A stretch of 64,000 bases of DNA from Dryas octopetala (GCA_963921425.1 OY992833.1:10333738-10397737), one strand, 5' to 3'. Shown: positions 46,696-59,915, counted from the stretch's first letter. Notes: generated from the letters alone by a model not told the origin. Numbers and translations are program-made.

Positions 46696-48034
46696 AAAAT
46701 TCTATATAACATATATATATATATATATTAGTATTTTAACTGGAAAACAGTTTTAGGTATATCTTTTTTAGTGTACGTAATTGTAGGTTGTTTGATTTTT
46801 TTTCTTTAATATATGGTTAAGTTTGTTGTGCATAGTTGAGCTTAATTACCTCTTTGGTTGCATGTACTCTTTCATTTTGTTTGAATAGAATTTTATTTAT
46901 AAAAAGTAGGCTTTCTATGGTCAAATTTATCACTGACATTAAAGTTTCAAACTATATATTTTGATGAACCTATATAACCACCACTTTTGTACGTAGTGGT
47001 AATTAGCTACCATTACAATATACTAGCCCTTGACACGCACGTACTCTACACGCGTTAATTGGCTTTTTTACCATAAAATTACAACACTTTTTGTTTAATG
47101 TTAACTCATCATAACATTTTATTGTTTTAACTTCAATTATTTATTTAATATCTCTAACTTAATTATGTATTTGTAATAATATAAATATTGTTTAGTTAAT
47201 TTTTTTCTTTGGGCTTGTGTTATAACGTGGGTTGAGAGAGAGGGAGAAAAAAAAGAGAAGTGGGTTAGTGCCATTTATTTTTTAATTTAAATTTTATTAA
47301 ATTATTATTTTACTATTTTGCCCTTACTATTTTGAATTTTCTTATTGTAGTACTTATTAGTAGGAGGGTGTTTTTGGGTTTCTGAATATTTTACCTTAGG
47401 GGAGAGTTTGTTATATATATATATATATATATAATATAATATATAGCTTGCTAAAACTATCATTTTATTATCAACATTACCATCATCACTCTTAAAGTAC
47501 TTTTCATCTTTATTTCAATTTAAGTACAATATAATAGTATTTTCTTTTTTTAACATATTAAATTTTGCAGAAAATACAACAAAAATTTCTAGCTATTAGA
47601 ACATATACAATTTTAATAATAATAATAAAAAGAACATATACAATTTTTTAAAAATTGGTAAGAAAGAAATTCCATGTCATATATTTAATATATATATATA
47701 TTTGTTTTCTATAAATAAGAAGATTTCATTCCATAAAAAGAAAATAAGAAACGTTCATCATTCAGCCTATCCTTAATGCCAGAATTGGGAACATCATTAT
47801 ATAGAGATAAGGATGGAATATGGAGTCAAGCAGACCACTTGGACGAAGAAAATTAACCACATGTACAATCCCACACACGCCCATTGTTTTTCTAAAATCA
47901 CTCTTCTAGAACCCTCCACCTCATCTTTAAAACTGACTTGAAGACTGAGTGTGTGTCATGTGCACGAACTTGTCGTCATTCATCTTCTCTCTAATTCCTT
48001 ATTAGGTTTTGGCTTTCATCAATCTGTTGAGAGA
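46696..48034. other. AT-rich intergenic DNA and possible promoter of the small gene
   Basis: TA-dinucleotide runs at 46711-46728, 47414-47432 and 47689-47700. No ORF of note. A TATA-like ctataaataag lies at 47709-47719, about 320 bp upstream of the next start codon. Confidence 0.35.
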
Positions 48035-48345
48035 ATGTTGAAGGTTTCTGCAGAGGCGTCTCAAGGTGAAGATGCAGAGGAAGAAGGTGCTATTCTGATG
48101 AGTTTTAGGGCTAAAAAAAAACGGATCAATGATTTACCAGAGGTATAAATCTATATCCATAACCTTTCAATATTCATTAATTTTGCCACCAAGTCTCTTG
48201 ATGTTCATTTTGAATTTTTAATTACCCTCTATCTTGATGTTCAAATGGGCAGGCTTCGAAGATCAAAATGCTCATCCCACAGTGTCCCCTTGTGGACCAT
48301 ATAAGTGATGGGCCTGCACAGCAGCAAAAGATCGAGCTGAAGTAG
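48035..48345 (+). CDS. Small two-exon gene of unknown function (66 aa)
   Basis: Exon 1 (48035-48142) begins MLKVSAEASQGEDAEEEG and ends KKKRINDLPE. GT follows at 48143 and AG precedes exon 2 (48253-48345), which begins ASKIKMLIPQCPL and ends QQKIELK with TAG. Both junctions are canonical, the phase is preserved and the intron is AT-rich (110 bp), which favours a real gene. The protein has an acidic N-terminus and a basic AKKKR cluster, no signal peptide or membrane segment, and I do not recognise it. The chosen ATG is the third in the frame; an upstream one at 47951 would add 28 residues. It may also be a fragment of a larger gene. Confidence 0.45.
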
Positions 48346-49565
48346 TCTAGAAGCTCCTCATTTCCCATACCAGTCCACTTGTTCAACTTTCGTATTCATG
48401 ATTAAAAACCTTGGAGGCCAAACAATTTCATGATCCTTTTCCTCATCTTTTAAACCTTTCCATTTTCATCCTGTACAATTTACCACTGTTGTTCATCTAA
48501 TGCAATGAATGATCGACTTGATTATGTTCTTTATATATGCTCTTCAAATTGTGAACTGTCTAGCTTAACTGATGTACATCTCAAATCCAGATCTCTGGAA
48601 AAGCAGTTTGATACATTTTTTTTTTTTTTTTTTGTATTTCCTTTCTTAATAAAAAATGTGAATTTTTCATAACAAGTCGTCCCAACTATCTCAGATCTAA
48701 ATACAAGAAAATAATTTTTTTGTTTAATTGAGGAATGGTTTTGTGATTTAATGGGAAGTTTAAGTTCCATGATCCCCTGTGAGAAAAAAAAAAATTTGGA
48801 TATGAATACGTTTGTAATTTGATATAGATACATATATATCAGTGAAGATTACTTCATGTGGTTGAAATGTTAAAGAAAGTTTCGTTCCATGTAAACTGAT
48901 AATCCATATGAATTGAATAATGAAAGTTTCTAAAGTTCCTAATTGTAAATATAGCCTTTTATTCTTGTTTATTATTATTTTTTTTAATCAAATATAAATA
49001 GTGCGTTTTTATCTGTCTGCAATATATAATAAACAGGTAATTAATACGATATTGAACAATCTAATTAAACCATGTTTTTAAGAAAATACGTAATTTTTCA
49101 CAAAGATCCTTACAACATATGGCTCTCCAAGCTTGCAGCTTATGGGCAGTGCCATGTCTTGTACTGTGTTATGGTTTCAAGTTTTCCGTCTTGGTTGAAT
49201 TTAGTAGGCCACTATAAGTACTTAACAAAATAAGGACAAATTGATGAATTGAAATTTAATATGGATCAGCGAAAAAATTTATGTTTCATGCTAGCTTGTT
49301 ATAAGCCATTTATTTTTTATGCTGCAAGAAGAAAAGACTTGTTTGAGATTAACATGCCATATATCCACTGTTGATCTTATATGGAAACGCAAATAAGGGA
49401 TTAATAATGCTATCTATTCTTTCTGTTATTCTTGTTTTTGTATTGTTCTCTTGCATTTGTGATAATCCAATTGACAAACGTTTCCCAGAGATGGCAGATC
49501 GATGATGGCCCGATTAAACAAGACTCATCCTAAATGATTGAAAGCACAAATCTTTTAAACTACAA
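48346..49565. other. Downstream and intergenic DNA
   Basis: Includes a probable 3' UTR (ttaataaaaaa at about 48645). A T-run lies at 48618-48636. No further gene or repeat family recognised. Confidence 0.3.
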
Positions 49566-49735
49566 CACTACAACAATAATGTCAATAGACAACAGACAAT
49601 AGATAACGGTACATACATGTGCTTTTAGTTACCTTAATTTACCACACAACGGTTTTTCGTAAACCATTGTATGATCGAAGTGATAATATGGAGCCTAAGT
49701 CACTGTAACAGTAAAACCAATTAACTGCTAATATA
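49566..49735. mobile_element. Possible CACTA-type end (fragment)
   Basis: cactacaacaataatgtcaa resembles a CACTA terminus followed by MITE-like caacagacaatagataacgg. No matching right end found. Confidence 0.3.
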
Positions 49736-49779
49736 ATTCTACACTAGCAATCCTTTGATAAGGCTGAAAAGGGATGGTT

Positions 49780-51125
49780 GACAACACTTTGAACATATTT
49801 ACAGAAAAAATGGCAAGTCATATATATTTTAGATCACAGCAAAATATTTAGGAATTTGCATGGAATGTGCTTTGTTTTGAGAATAAAAGTCTACCACCAG
49901 ATTGGGTGATCAATTTTCTTAATCATATAGTTTTTATGAAACTAGTCTAGCTTCTCTGTTTGTATGGACAACTCAGTTTCAGATCATAGATTTTGTGGAT
50001 AGGTGACTTAATTAAGATTTGCTTTTTTCTCCTTTGTTCTGTTGCTTTCTGGATGTTGGGGAGCTTTTATGTACTAGGAAGTTAGTGGAGATGAGGAAGT
50101 GTCTATCTCATACTAGCCACAAAAATATATACCGACAACATTTTGCATAGAGGCGAGTCAAATTTATAAACTAGTGTTGTAAATCCTAACCACACAAGAT
50201 GTGAGACTTTTATGCAAGAAATAATTTATATATCAATTCAATATTTTCGACAATGTTAATTTCTTTAAATATCCTTTCATATCAAATGATCAATATATCA
50301 AATTTATTAAATTTCATATGTTTAAATCATTTTATCAAAATTATTAAAAATGTTCACGTACTAGTATGCTTTTGAATGAATACTTAACTTGTAGAACGTG
50401 TTTTAAAATTGAAAAAGTTTCGGTTTTTATTAATAGATACATTGTCATGCACTCTAGTCTACGTACGTATACACGTACATGGCAATATCACATCCTACAT
50501 GCATAGCCATGTACACGTAGTCCCTTCCAACATATGTGGCTAGGGACGTAGTTCATGCATGTATATGTATATAGATCAAGCAAATTAATGGATTAAAAAA
50601 ATTGTCCCGATCGAACTTTGCTTATATATATATATATATATATCCTTGTTACTTTAAAGCTGGTATTAATTTGATTGGGAGATACATTAATATATTTGAG
50701 GGATTAATGTCATTTTGCTCCCCCGACTATAACACTTGTATCAGTTTGCTCCCCAGACTTCTAATTTGGAAAATTAAGGACTCTGACTTTTTCAATTTTG
50801 CCAATTGAGGTTTTTTTGTCACTTTACACATTTTTTATCCAAATCTTTGAGGGCAAAATGGTCCCTTCCAATTAGATCTTATCATTTTTTTCTCATGCAT
50901 AATTTTTCCTCTTTTATTTGTTGCTAAATTTTGCTTGATAAATTGACGGAATATCCTAAATTGGCTAAATTGACAAAGTCAAGGTCCTTATTTTTCTAAA
51001 TTAATAGTCTGGAGAGCAAACTGATACAAGTGTCATAGTCTGGGGAGCAAAATGGCATTAATCCCATATATTTGATGGTGTCAAAAGTTCATGATGGATC
51101 GTGGTTATGTAATATGTTACGATCT
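49780..51125 (+). repeat. Segmental duplication, copy B (split by a MITE at 50700-51065)
   Basis: Paralogue of 38150-39199, continuing after the MITE through atgatggatcgtggttatgtaa to about 51125, where copy A is interrupted by the gypsy element. Divergence is moderate, with several small indels. Confidence 0.8.
50700..51065. mobile_element. MULE-type MITE (366 bp)
   Basis: Termini gggattaatgtcattttgct and agcaaaatggcattaatccc are inverted repeats that extend through caagtcttagt-type sequence for about 60 bp (tatcagtttgctccccagac against gtctggagagcaaactgata). The 10-bp duplication atatatttga is at 50690-50699 and 51066-51075. Copy A of the segmental duplication lacks the insertion, which confirms its ends. 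Confidence 0.9.
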
Positions 51126-51267
51126 GAATGGAAATTAAACAGATCAATAATTTTAAACAAATTAATAATCCGCACATGCACCCTCTATATAATTTTGGGG
51201 TATTAGTGCAAAAAAAGCCTAATATGAATGGAAATTAAACAAATCACTAATTTTAACAGAGTTAATT
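51126..51267. other. AT-rich spacer with short repeat
   Basis: gaatggaaattaaac occurs at 51127 and 51226, part of a local duplication of about 30 bp. Confidence 0.35.
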
Positions 51268-51595
51268 TGTTAGCATGTATAGGTTCATAATAACATATAC
51301 TTAACTGTAGATAGTTGACCTTGTAATTATTTCCTTAGTGGTTCTTCTTAATTGTATTAGGAATTCTTGTAAATCAATTTAAATACCTCTAAATGAGAAT
51401 ATCACAATATCAAATTCTCACCAATTTTTGCAGTTTTCTTCTTGGTATCAAAGCCTAGAAAAAAAACCTAGGGTGTCTTTACCTTGTTTGTTGCTATCGA
51501 TCTCTACCCAAATAAACCTTAACCCTAGAAATTTTTAGGGTTCGGCTATAGTACCCGCGCTATAGTATCGCTTTTAGCAATCTTTCCCAACATTC

Positions 51596-52960
51596 ATGGA
51601 TGAAAACAACTTAGAAAAACCAACTCAAACCCTGAATACTGATCAAGCACATCATCTAGTGATCAATCCATGCATGCCTTATGTTACCTTCTAGAGTAAG
51701 CCTTCCTCTCAAATTGGGATTAAACTGAATGATACTAATTACCGACTGTGGTCTCAAGTCATGGAGATGCATGTTGCTAACGAGGACAAATGTGGTTATC
51801 TCACCAATGATATACCTAACCCAAGAAGGGTGATCCAAAGTTGGAAAGTGGAAGACTGACAATGCCTTGGTGAAACTAGTCATGACTGCAACTTGATGCC
51901 TGCTAATCTCATGGGTAATTTTATCCAACTCTCTACAACAAAGGAGGTGTGGGATATTATTGCAAGGACTTATCATGATGGATCTGGCGCTTCCCAGATC
52001 TATGAGCTAATGAAGAAGGCCTTCCAGCTATGTCAAGATGGTTGTCCACTATCTACATATTACACGGTTCACAGTACTATTTTTATGGAATTATATGACC
52101 ATTGTCATAAAAACATGAAGGATCCTGATGATGTCACTACCTTGAAGAAATGGAATGATGATGAGATAGTTTATATATCTTTTTAGAAAATTGGATTCAA
52201 GTTTGGATCAAGTTCGTAGCCGAGTCTTAATAATATATAGATCATTTCCCTGTTTTGGAGGGAGCATACTCTATGGTTTGTAGGGAGGCTCAGAGATTGG
52301 TGACTATGGTTACCGATTCCACACAGGAAGGCTTAGCCTTGATTGTCAAAAACCACAGTTTCAGCCTCAAAAAGTTGTTGTTGGGGAGTATAGGTATTAC
52401 AGGTTTGAGATCGATGTATGATGTCATTCTGCACAAGATCATATGATTAATGATCCTTCTCAGTTTGTCAGTTTTACTGTATCTTTTCACGCTTCTGTTA
52501 GAGTTGCTAATGGAGCGTCTATCCTTATTCAAGGGGCACCTTAAACTTTCACTTTGTCTCTTTCCTCTATACATGTTCTAAGTTTGTCAAATAATTTGCT
52601 CTTTAGTAGCTAGATCACTAAACTCTTGATTGTTTTGTAACATTTTTCCCACTCATTATGTCTTTCAGGATATTCTTACGAAGGCGACGATTAGGCATGC
52701 TAGAGAGAGAGGTTGTCTCTACTACTTGGAAGAGATGAAATCATCTATGTAGTACTTCGAAGAGACGACATCATCTTCTAACAATGGTCGTGTCTGTCAA
52801 GTAGTGTGGTTACCTAGGGATGAGATATTGTTCTGGCATCAAAGATTGGGACATCCTTCCTTTACTTAATTATTTGCATCGTTATTTCCTGCTTTGTTTT
52901 CAAAAATTGATGTTTCAGATTTGAAATGTGAACCTTGCATATTTCCTTTCCTTTAAGTTT
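51596..52960 (+). pseudogene. Copia gag and GAG-pre-integrase remnant
   Basis: Gag blocks GIKLNDTNYRLWSQVMEMHV, NLMGNFIQLSTTKEVWDII and YELMKKAFQL are of the UBN2/copia gag type. Stops at 51694 (TAG), 51858 (TGA) and others, plus frame changes, show it is dead. At 52830-52865 EILFWHQRLGHPSF is the GAG-pre-integrase motif, followed by LKCEPCIF. After that the frame is cut by the MITE insertion. Confidence 0.75.
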
Positions 52961-52968
52961 TAATAAAA

Positions 52969-53333
52969 GGGTTAAATACAAAAATGGTCCATGAATTTTA
53001 CAATGAATCTCAATTTGGTCCACTAACTATAAAAAGTGTCAATATAGTACATGAACTTTCCAAGTTGTATCAAAGCAGTACAGACGTTAACTTCCATCCG
53101 AAAATTAACGGAATTGGTCACATGAAAATGTGATGAACTGATTGAAATGCCTCTGAAAATGTGGTCACTTGCTGTGCATATGACCAGTTTTCGTTAATTT
53201 TTTCGATGGAAGTTAACGTTTGTACTACTTTGGTACAACTTGAAAAGTTCGTGGACTAAATTGATATTTTTATAATTAGTTGACCAAATTGAGATTTACT
53301 GTAAAGTCCGTGGACCATTTTTGTATTTAACCC
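52969..53333. mobile_element. MULE-type MITE inserted in the copia relic (365 bp)
   Basis: Termini gggttaaatacaaaaatggt and accatttttgtatttaaccc. The arms pair for about 130 bp (for example aacttccatccgaaaattaa against ttaattttttcgatggaagt). The 9-bp duplication ttaataaaa is at 52960-52968 and 53334-53342. Confidence 0.9.
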
Positions 53334-53591
53334 TTAATAAAATTAGTTGGTTATGTTTTTGTACGGAGTTGGTATTTCATATTTTTTAAATAAAATCTCA
53401 TTCATCCATAAAAGTTAGGGTGTATGTCAATATATATCTTATGGTTACTGCTAAGCTTATCTACCAATGGATTACATAGTTATAAACTATATATTAATTT
53501 TCAGTCACTTATAGCAAAATCATCGGCCACTTTCGAATCAAATTTAATTTTTAAAGGCAAAAATCTAAAGGCTAAACTTTTACTTCACAAA

Positions 53592-55245
53592 CCTAAAAAA
53601 ATCTTCACCATTTCTCAATGGAAAGCCAAAACCCAATAGGTAAATAGAAAGGGAAATTACGATGTAGGTTTGTCCACATAGCAAATGATTAGTACATCTT
53701 ATGTCATTTTTATAGGTGAAATGGAGGATTCTAGAAGGGTGGTTTTGAAAAACGAATGGGCTACAATCCTTGTCTAAAATCTAGATTACGCTTTGATCTC
53801 TTTGGCAAAGTGCTGGGATATTTTGGTTCCATCCATAACTTTATAATTATTTTTATTTTTTTTCTTTTGTTAATAATGTTGTCGGCCCTAGTTTTTTTTT
53901 TTTTTTCCTTTTTAACCGGTGACCCTAACTTAAGACTCAAGTAGAGGTGTCAAATAGGCCAAATTAGCACAAGCACAAAACGGGTTAGGCCAGCATGAAC
54001 ACAAGATAAGTAAATCAATTGGGTTGGTTTGAAGCTTTTAGCCCAATAGGCAAGGTAGTGCATAAGCACGACACATGTCAAGCACAACATGAGCACGAGC
54101 ATGAAAGGATTGATAACATATATATACCTCTAGTAGATTGGATCGTCTTGTAGGTTAAGCTCTCCCGTACTAGACTACCTTCCTCTTCATCTTGGCCTTC
54201 ATAAGCCTAAAAAATCTTCACCATTTCTCAATGAAAAGCCAAAACCCAGTAGGTAAATAGAGAGGGAAATTACAGTGTAGGTTTGTCTGCATAGCAAATG
54301 ATTAGTACGTCTTATGTCATTTTTATAAGTGAAATGGAGGATTCTAGAAGGGTGGCTTTGAAAAACCAATGGGCTATAATCCTTATCTGGAATCTAGATT
54401 ATGCTTTGATCTCTTTGGCAAAGTACTTAGATTTTGGCTCCATCCGTAACTCTAATTATTTTCTTTTTTTCTTTTGTTAATAATGTTGTTAGCCCTAGTT
54501 TTTTGTTTTATTTATTTGAACCAGCGACCCCAACTTAAGACTCAAGTAGATGGGTCAAATTGGCCAAATTAGCATGAGCACAAAATAGGTTAGGCTGGCA
54601 TGAACACAAGATAAGTAAATGAATTGGGCTGGGCCAAAACTTTTAGACCATTAGGCAAGGCAGTACACAAGCACGATATAGGTCAAACACAACACGGCCA
54701 CAAGCATGAAAGGGCCGATAAACATATATACCTCTAGTAAATCACTGAGAGGATTGTCTTGTTGGTTAAGCTCTACAGTACTAGGCTATCTTCCTCTTCG
54801 TCTTGGCCTTCATAAGCCTAAAAAATCTTCACCATTTTCTCAATGCAAAGCCAAAACCAAATAGGTAAATAGAGAGAGAAAGTATAGTGTAAGTTTTTCC
54901 ACATAGCAAATGATTAGTACGTCTTATGTCATTTTTATTGGTGAAATGGAGGATTCTAAAAAGGTGGTTTTAGAAAAACAATGGGCTACAATCCTTGTCC
55001 AGAATTTAGATTAAGCTTTGATCTCTTTGGCAAAATGCTTGGATTTTGGCTCCATCCTTTCTCTATAATTACTTTTATTTTATTTTTTTTGTTAATAATC
55101 TTGTCAGGCCTAGATTTTTTTCTTTGAACCGATGACCTTAGCTTAAAACTTAAGTAGAAGTGTCAAATGGGCTGAATCAGCACAAGCACGATATAAGTTA
55201 AGCACAATACAGACATGAGCATGAAATGGGCCCGAACTAAGCACA
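53592..55245 (+). repeat. Three imperfect tandem copies, unit about 615-620 bp
   Basis: Copies start with cctaaaaaatcttcaccat at 53592, 54206 and 54827. Shared landmarks are acatagcaaatgattagtac, gaaatggaggattctaRaag, ctttgatctctttggcaaa, and a segment rich in agcacgagcatgaaa words. The third copy is shorter. Short open pieces (KWRILEGW and MEDSRRVALKN in different frames) recur but carry no domain I recognise. Confidence 0.8.
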
Positions 55246-55505
55246 ATTCTTATTATATTGTTCTTCTTTTTCTTTTAAAAAATTTGAACAATAAAATTTC
55301 ATCTTCAAGCAAAAGATTGTTACTATTTAATTATAAAGTCCATTTCATGGACTAATGATTAGTTAGTATAGGTAATATTAATGTATGACAAACAGATCCA
55401 CTTACGGACAACTTGGCCCACATTATAAACCTGGAAGCTTCCCTTTTTCTTTAAAACTGATTTTGCCTATTTTGCATTTCTGGGTCACTCTGTTCTCGTT
55501 CTCGT

Positions 55506-55542
<37 letters not shown>

Positions 55543-56395
55543 ACTCTCTCTCTCAAATCAATCTCTCATGCTTGTCAATCTCTTTCACAGATTTCTCTCT
55601 TTTGAGTGTGTGTACGATATGTTTTTATGGAGCTTAACTTGAAATTTTTGTTCGCGGTAGATATGCTTTGAAATCTAAGGTTCGTTTCTACATTTTGATT
55701 GATTTATTATTTCAATTCAATATATTTTGATAGATTCCTTGTGATTTGCTTATTTTATTACAAAAATTTTTGTAAATTTCATTTGTATGTTGTTTAAAAT
55801 ATGATATTTGTTTTTTAAAATTTGCATATTAGTAATTTTAGAGTTTTCTTTAATTTTGTATATTGTAGGTCTTATGAATTATGGAAATTTTTTTTAGTTT
55901 AGGTCTAATTTGATTCTTTCGTTTTTATTGACATTATCATGGAATTAGGTTTCATATGGAATTGCATTTAAACTGACTATGTGTTAATGTTTTTGTTTGT
56001 CACTATTTGACAGTGACTATATGAATTTTCATATTAGAAAGTGTATATTTTGCTTTAATTTCATATTCTTTAGGTCTTATGGATTCTGGTAGTTGTGTTA
56101 GTTTATGTGTAGTCTGATTATTTATTTCCTATTGAGTTTTTCATTTGAATTAGGTGTCATATTGATCGAATTGCATTTAAACTAACCATCTTACTGTTAT
56201 TATTTGATAATAAGTATTTTAAATTGCAGATTTGATTTATTTTTTGTTTCTTTTATTCTGTGTTTTCTATGTCTCATGGAATTGGGTTTCATATGATATT
56301 GTATTTAACTAACTATGTGCTACTGTCTCTGTTTGTCACTGTTTGACAGTGACTATATGGATATGCATATTAGGGGTTGTAGATTTTGTTATAAT
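55246..56395. other. T-rich non-coding DNA with CT repeat and a 330-bp duplication
   Basis: A (TC)n tract at 55508-55558. 55947-56050 and 56275-56375 are similar: catggaattRggtttcatatg, then tttgtttgtcactRtttgac, then agtgactatatgRat. The style (CT leader then T-rich intron-like DNA) resembles the 5' region of a plant gene, but no coding exon follows. Confidence 0.4.
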
Positions 56396-56499
56396 TTTGT
56401 TGACAAGACCGCCCCCGGATTCCACCCTAAAATCCGAAGTGATTCTATGAAATCCAAAACTATCCATTTATTTTTTTTCTTTCAATTAGTCTTAACCAA

Positions 56500-57950
56500 A
56501 TATAGGAATATTCTACTAAAATTTCGGCATAGTCTCCCCTAAAATATTTGACTATCCCAACAGTAGGGATGTGTTCAATTGGTCACACACCGACATGATA
56601 GGCATCAATCCGAGTGTCGCATTCCACCAACTCAATGTGGACCCAAATGCCCGACCATTCCAACAAATACAAATACAATTCTCCTAAAGAGGAATAAAAT
56701 CATTAGTGACGAAGTCAATCAGCTGCTCGAGGTCGGCTTCATACGAGACGTATGGTGCCTAAGCTGGATTTCCAACGTGGTGGTAGTCCCAAAGAAGAAT
56801 GACAAGTGGAGGGTATGCGTGGATTTTACGAACTTGAATAGGGTATGCCCACTCCCAAAGATCGATAAGAAGGTGGATGCAACAGCTTGGTACGAACAGT
56901 TGTCCCTCCTCGATGCGTACTTGGGCTATAACCAAATTCCAATGGCAAAGGAGGACCAAGATAAAACCACCTTCATCTCAGAAAGAGGGCTCTATTACTA
57001 CACTGCGATGTCATTCGAATTGAAGAATATAGAGTCAACATATTAGAGGCTAATGAACAGAATGTTCAAGGATCAGCTGGGTAAAAGAATGGAGGTGTAC
57101 ATCGGTGACATGGTGGTAAAAAGCCAAATTAAGTCCGACCACCTCAATGACCTCTGAGAAACCTTCAAGGTACAAAATCAAGCTGAACCTGAAGAAATGC
57201 GCGTTCGAGGTATCTTCCGGGCAATTCTTGGGGTATATCATGAGTTGAAAGGGGATAGACCAAACCCAGCGAAGATATAGGCACTTTGGGATTTGCCTAA
57301 ATTGAAAACCCCGAGGGAGTACAGGTACTAACAGGAAGGCTCGAAGATCTAAGTAGGTTTGTGTCCCGACTATCGGACAGGTGAAAACCGTTCTTTCAGG
57401 CCCTAAAGGCAAAGAAGGGAAAGATATGGGGCTAGCACAGAAAGAACTCTACGAGAAAAACCAAGGAATACATGGCCAGCTCACCTATTCTAGGAATACC
57501 AGAATAAGGCGAACCCTTATACCTCTATTTAGCCATCTATGAGTTTGCTGTTAGTAGCGCGATATTCAGAGAGAAAGACAGTGACCAACACCTAATTTCC
57601 TATGTCAGTAAAAGCCTGATCGATGCGGAGACCGGGTACAACACTTCGGAGAAGATGATCCTAGCTCTAGCCATAGCTCAAATGAAGCTTCAGCAATACT
57701 TTGAGTCACATCTGATAGTGGTTCTCACGAACCAACCAATCCGAACTAACAAAGGAACTAGAAAGATCCGGACAAACCAACCCCGAGGATGAATGAGATC
57801 TCTATGTGGATGGTTCATCAAATATGCACGGGACGAGAGCCGACATTATCCTACGTACCTCGGATGGAATGGAGCTTGAGAATACGCTTTGATTGGACTT
57901 CCCCGTATCTAACAATGTGGCTAAGTGCGAGGTGCTCGTCAATGGGTGTT
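56500..57950 (+). pseudogene. Ty3/gypsy (Tat-type) reverse transcriptase-RNase H remnant
   Basis: Blocks seen: VNQLLEVGFIRDV, VVVVPKKNDKWRVCVDFTNLN, LLDAYLGYNQIPM, KTTFISERGLYYYTAM and RLMNRMFKDQLGKRMEVYI, then RNase H blocks YVSKSLIDAETGYNTSEK and VVLTNQPIR. Frameshifts and stops occur (after NIESTY, at DL*ET, and more). The catalytic YIDD is YIGD at 57098-57109 (Asp to Gly). The sequence ends abruptly near 57950. Lineage is by pattern recognition. Confidence 0.8.
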
Positions 57951-57980
57951 TTCTAACGCTCTCTCACCTTTTAGGACCAT

Positions 57981-59880
57981 TGTAAGACCTTTATTGACCT
58001 ATTGTTTGATTCTAGATGGATCGAAAGTAGTTAAATGTCAAATCAAGATTAGGATTGTAAAGCGACACCCTTTCGCTACCAAACTGATCTTAGACAAATT
58101 CCTAATTGAGGTATACCCCATCAACATCCTTATATCAGTATACACGTGTCATACCCCTATAATTTGGCTAAATGGAACATTTAGAAGCTTTTGGACATAA
58201 AACATGAAATGGATAACCGTAAATTATATGGTCGATATCGAAATTATCGATAGTCGTGCCTTATTCAGATAATGGGCGTCTCAATGTGTGCCAAGAGTAT
58301 TTTGGGGATCTATGAGTTTGGGTGAGACTATTGGGTCACACACTCACCTTTTTTCTATTGTGGCAAGTCTAACTAGATTAGCTTATTGTATAGGTCATAT
58401 CACCCACCTCTAGATTCAAGGCGATCCCAAGGGGATCAAGCATAGTCGAGTTAGTGATGTGAGTTGGATTTTTGTTTTTAAATGATTTTAGACATTTTGA
58501 TGATATATTTCAAATTGGTTGATATTGGAAGCATGCATGAGAATTTAATGGTTTTATAAAGATTTTTTTGTTTATGATGCATAAATTTGTTTTAGTTAAA
58601 TAAATGGTATTTCCGAGCTATATTCTTAAAAGAGGAAAACGGGTATTATAAATTGGACCTGCATTATTTTGAATGATTTTATGTGAATAATTATGGAGTA
58701 TGCTTTATTTTAAATGATGTATGTTTTTAGCTTTGATAACTTAAATTAATTGATTAGTTTATATTTTGGAGGACTTGATATATTTTGAGAAGAATCATAA
58801 AGTGCTTCGTAAGATTTTTAAGTCTTTATAAAGTGAGTTCATGAAACGGCTTACCAAGTATGACCTTTAGCTATATATGCTTATATATGTTGAGTTATAA
58901 AAAGTGATATTCAAACCACCTTACGAGTACCCTTTCCCTCAGCCAGTATAGTTAGGTCTTTGGGTCCCATCAACATACATATTGAGGCTTTGGTTGTGTC
59001 AAATGCCTACCCCTTTGGGGACAACTATGTTTGCAAACGCGCATGACTAATTAGTGGCTTTGCATGTGTATGATACTGTGGCTCTGCATGTGTATGACAA
59101 TAGTGTGGCTTTGCACATGTATGATAGCTTAGTGGCTCTGGATATTGTGTATGACAATATAGTACCTTGAGATTATCTTGGCTCTAGCTCTACAATTGTT
59201 TGACAGTTTATCTTGGCTATGCAAGTACCTTGAGATTACACAAGCTCGTTTGACAATTTCCCTTGGGTACTTATTGGTTTGAGTTTCTATATATTCTTGA
59301 GCATATCTTGATATCAATATACAGTAGCAAATGTTTGTATAGGTTGATGGTTTCAGTGTGAGCATTATTGCTATTATTCAAGAAGTTACTACTATTAACT
59401 AATTTTCAGCTCAAGCCAGAATTAATATCTTCAGTTACGTGTTTACTAGCAAGATGTACAAGATGATTTACTTGATATTACTACATAGTAGGTTTGACGA
59501 TTTGCCTATTGCTTGTAGGCACAATGTCTTTTCGTTCATTCATTTACATTGGAGGCACGATGTCTTTCCGTTCATTTAGCTTATGTTATAATTTATATGA
59601 TTGTAACCCTATTTAGTTAATTTGTTCAAATTTACCGAAGGGTGACTATGTCTAGACTAGGTTTCATTTTGGGTGGGGTCTGAGACCCTTTGATTATGGT
59701 TGGATGATCGTTGGTTGGATTCTGGTTAGTTGTTGTTGGAAATTGAAAGTGTTATTTCTTTGTCATATAGGTGGGATATATAGTCCAATTTATGTCGAAT
59801 TTTCGATAGAATATATTTTTTCTTTGATTGACTTCCCTATATTAATCATAAGGTTAATTGAGATTAGCGGGCCCGATAAT

Positions 59881-59915
<35 letters not shown>

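Larger units (their letters stand above)
51268..53400 (+). mobile_element. Ty1/copia element relic (5' LTR, gag and start of pol)
   Basis: A short LTR candidate (51268-51432, tgttagcatg to tttttgca) is followed by a primer-binding site tggtatcaaagcc (51443-51455). Then comes a gag reading from ATG 51596 and a GAG-pre-integrase piece. No 3' LTR is found, so the element is truncated. It is interrupted by the MITE at 52969-53333. Confidence 0.7.
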
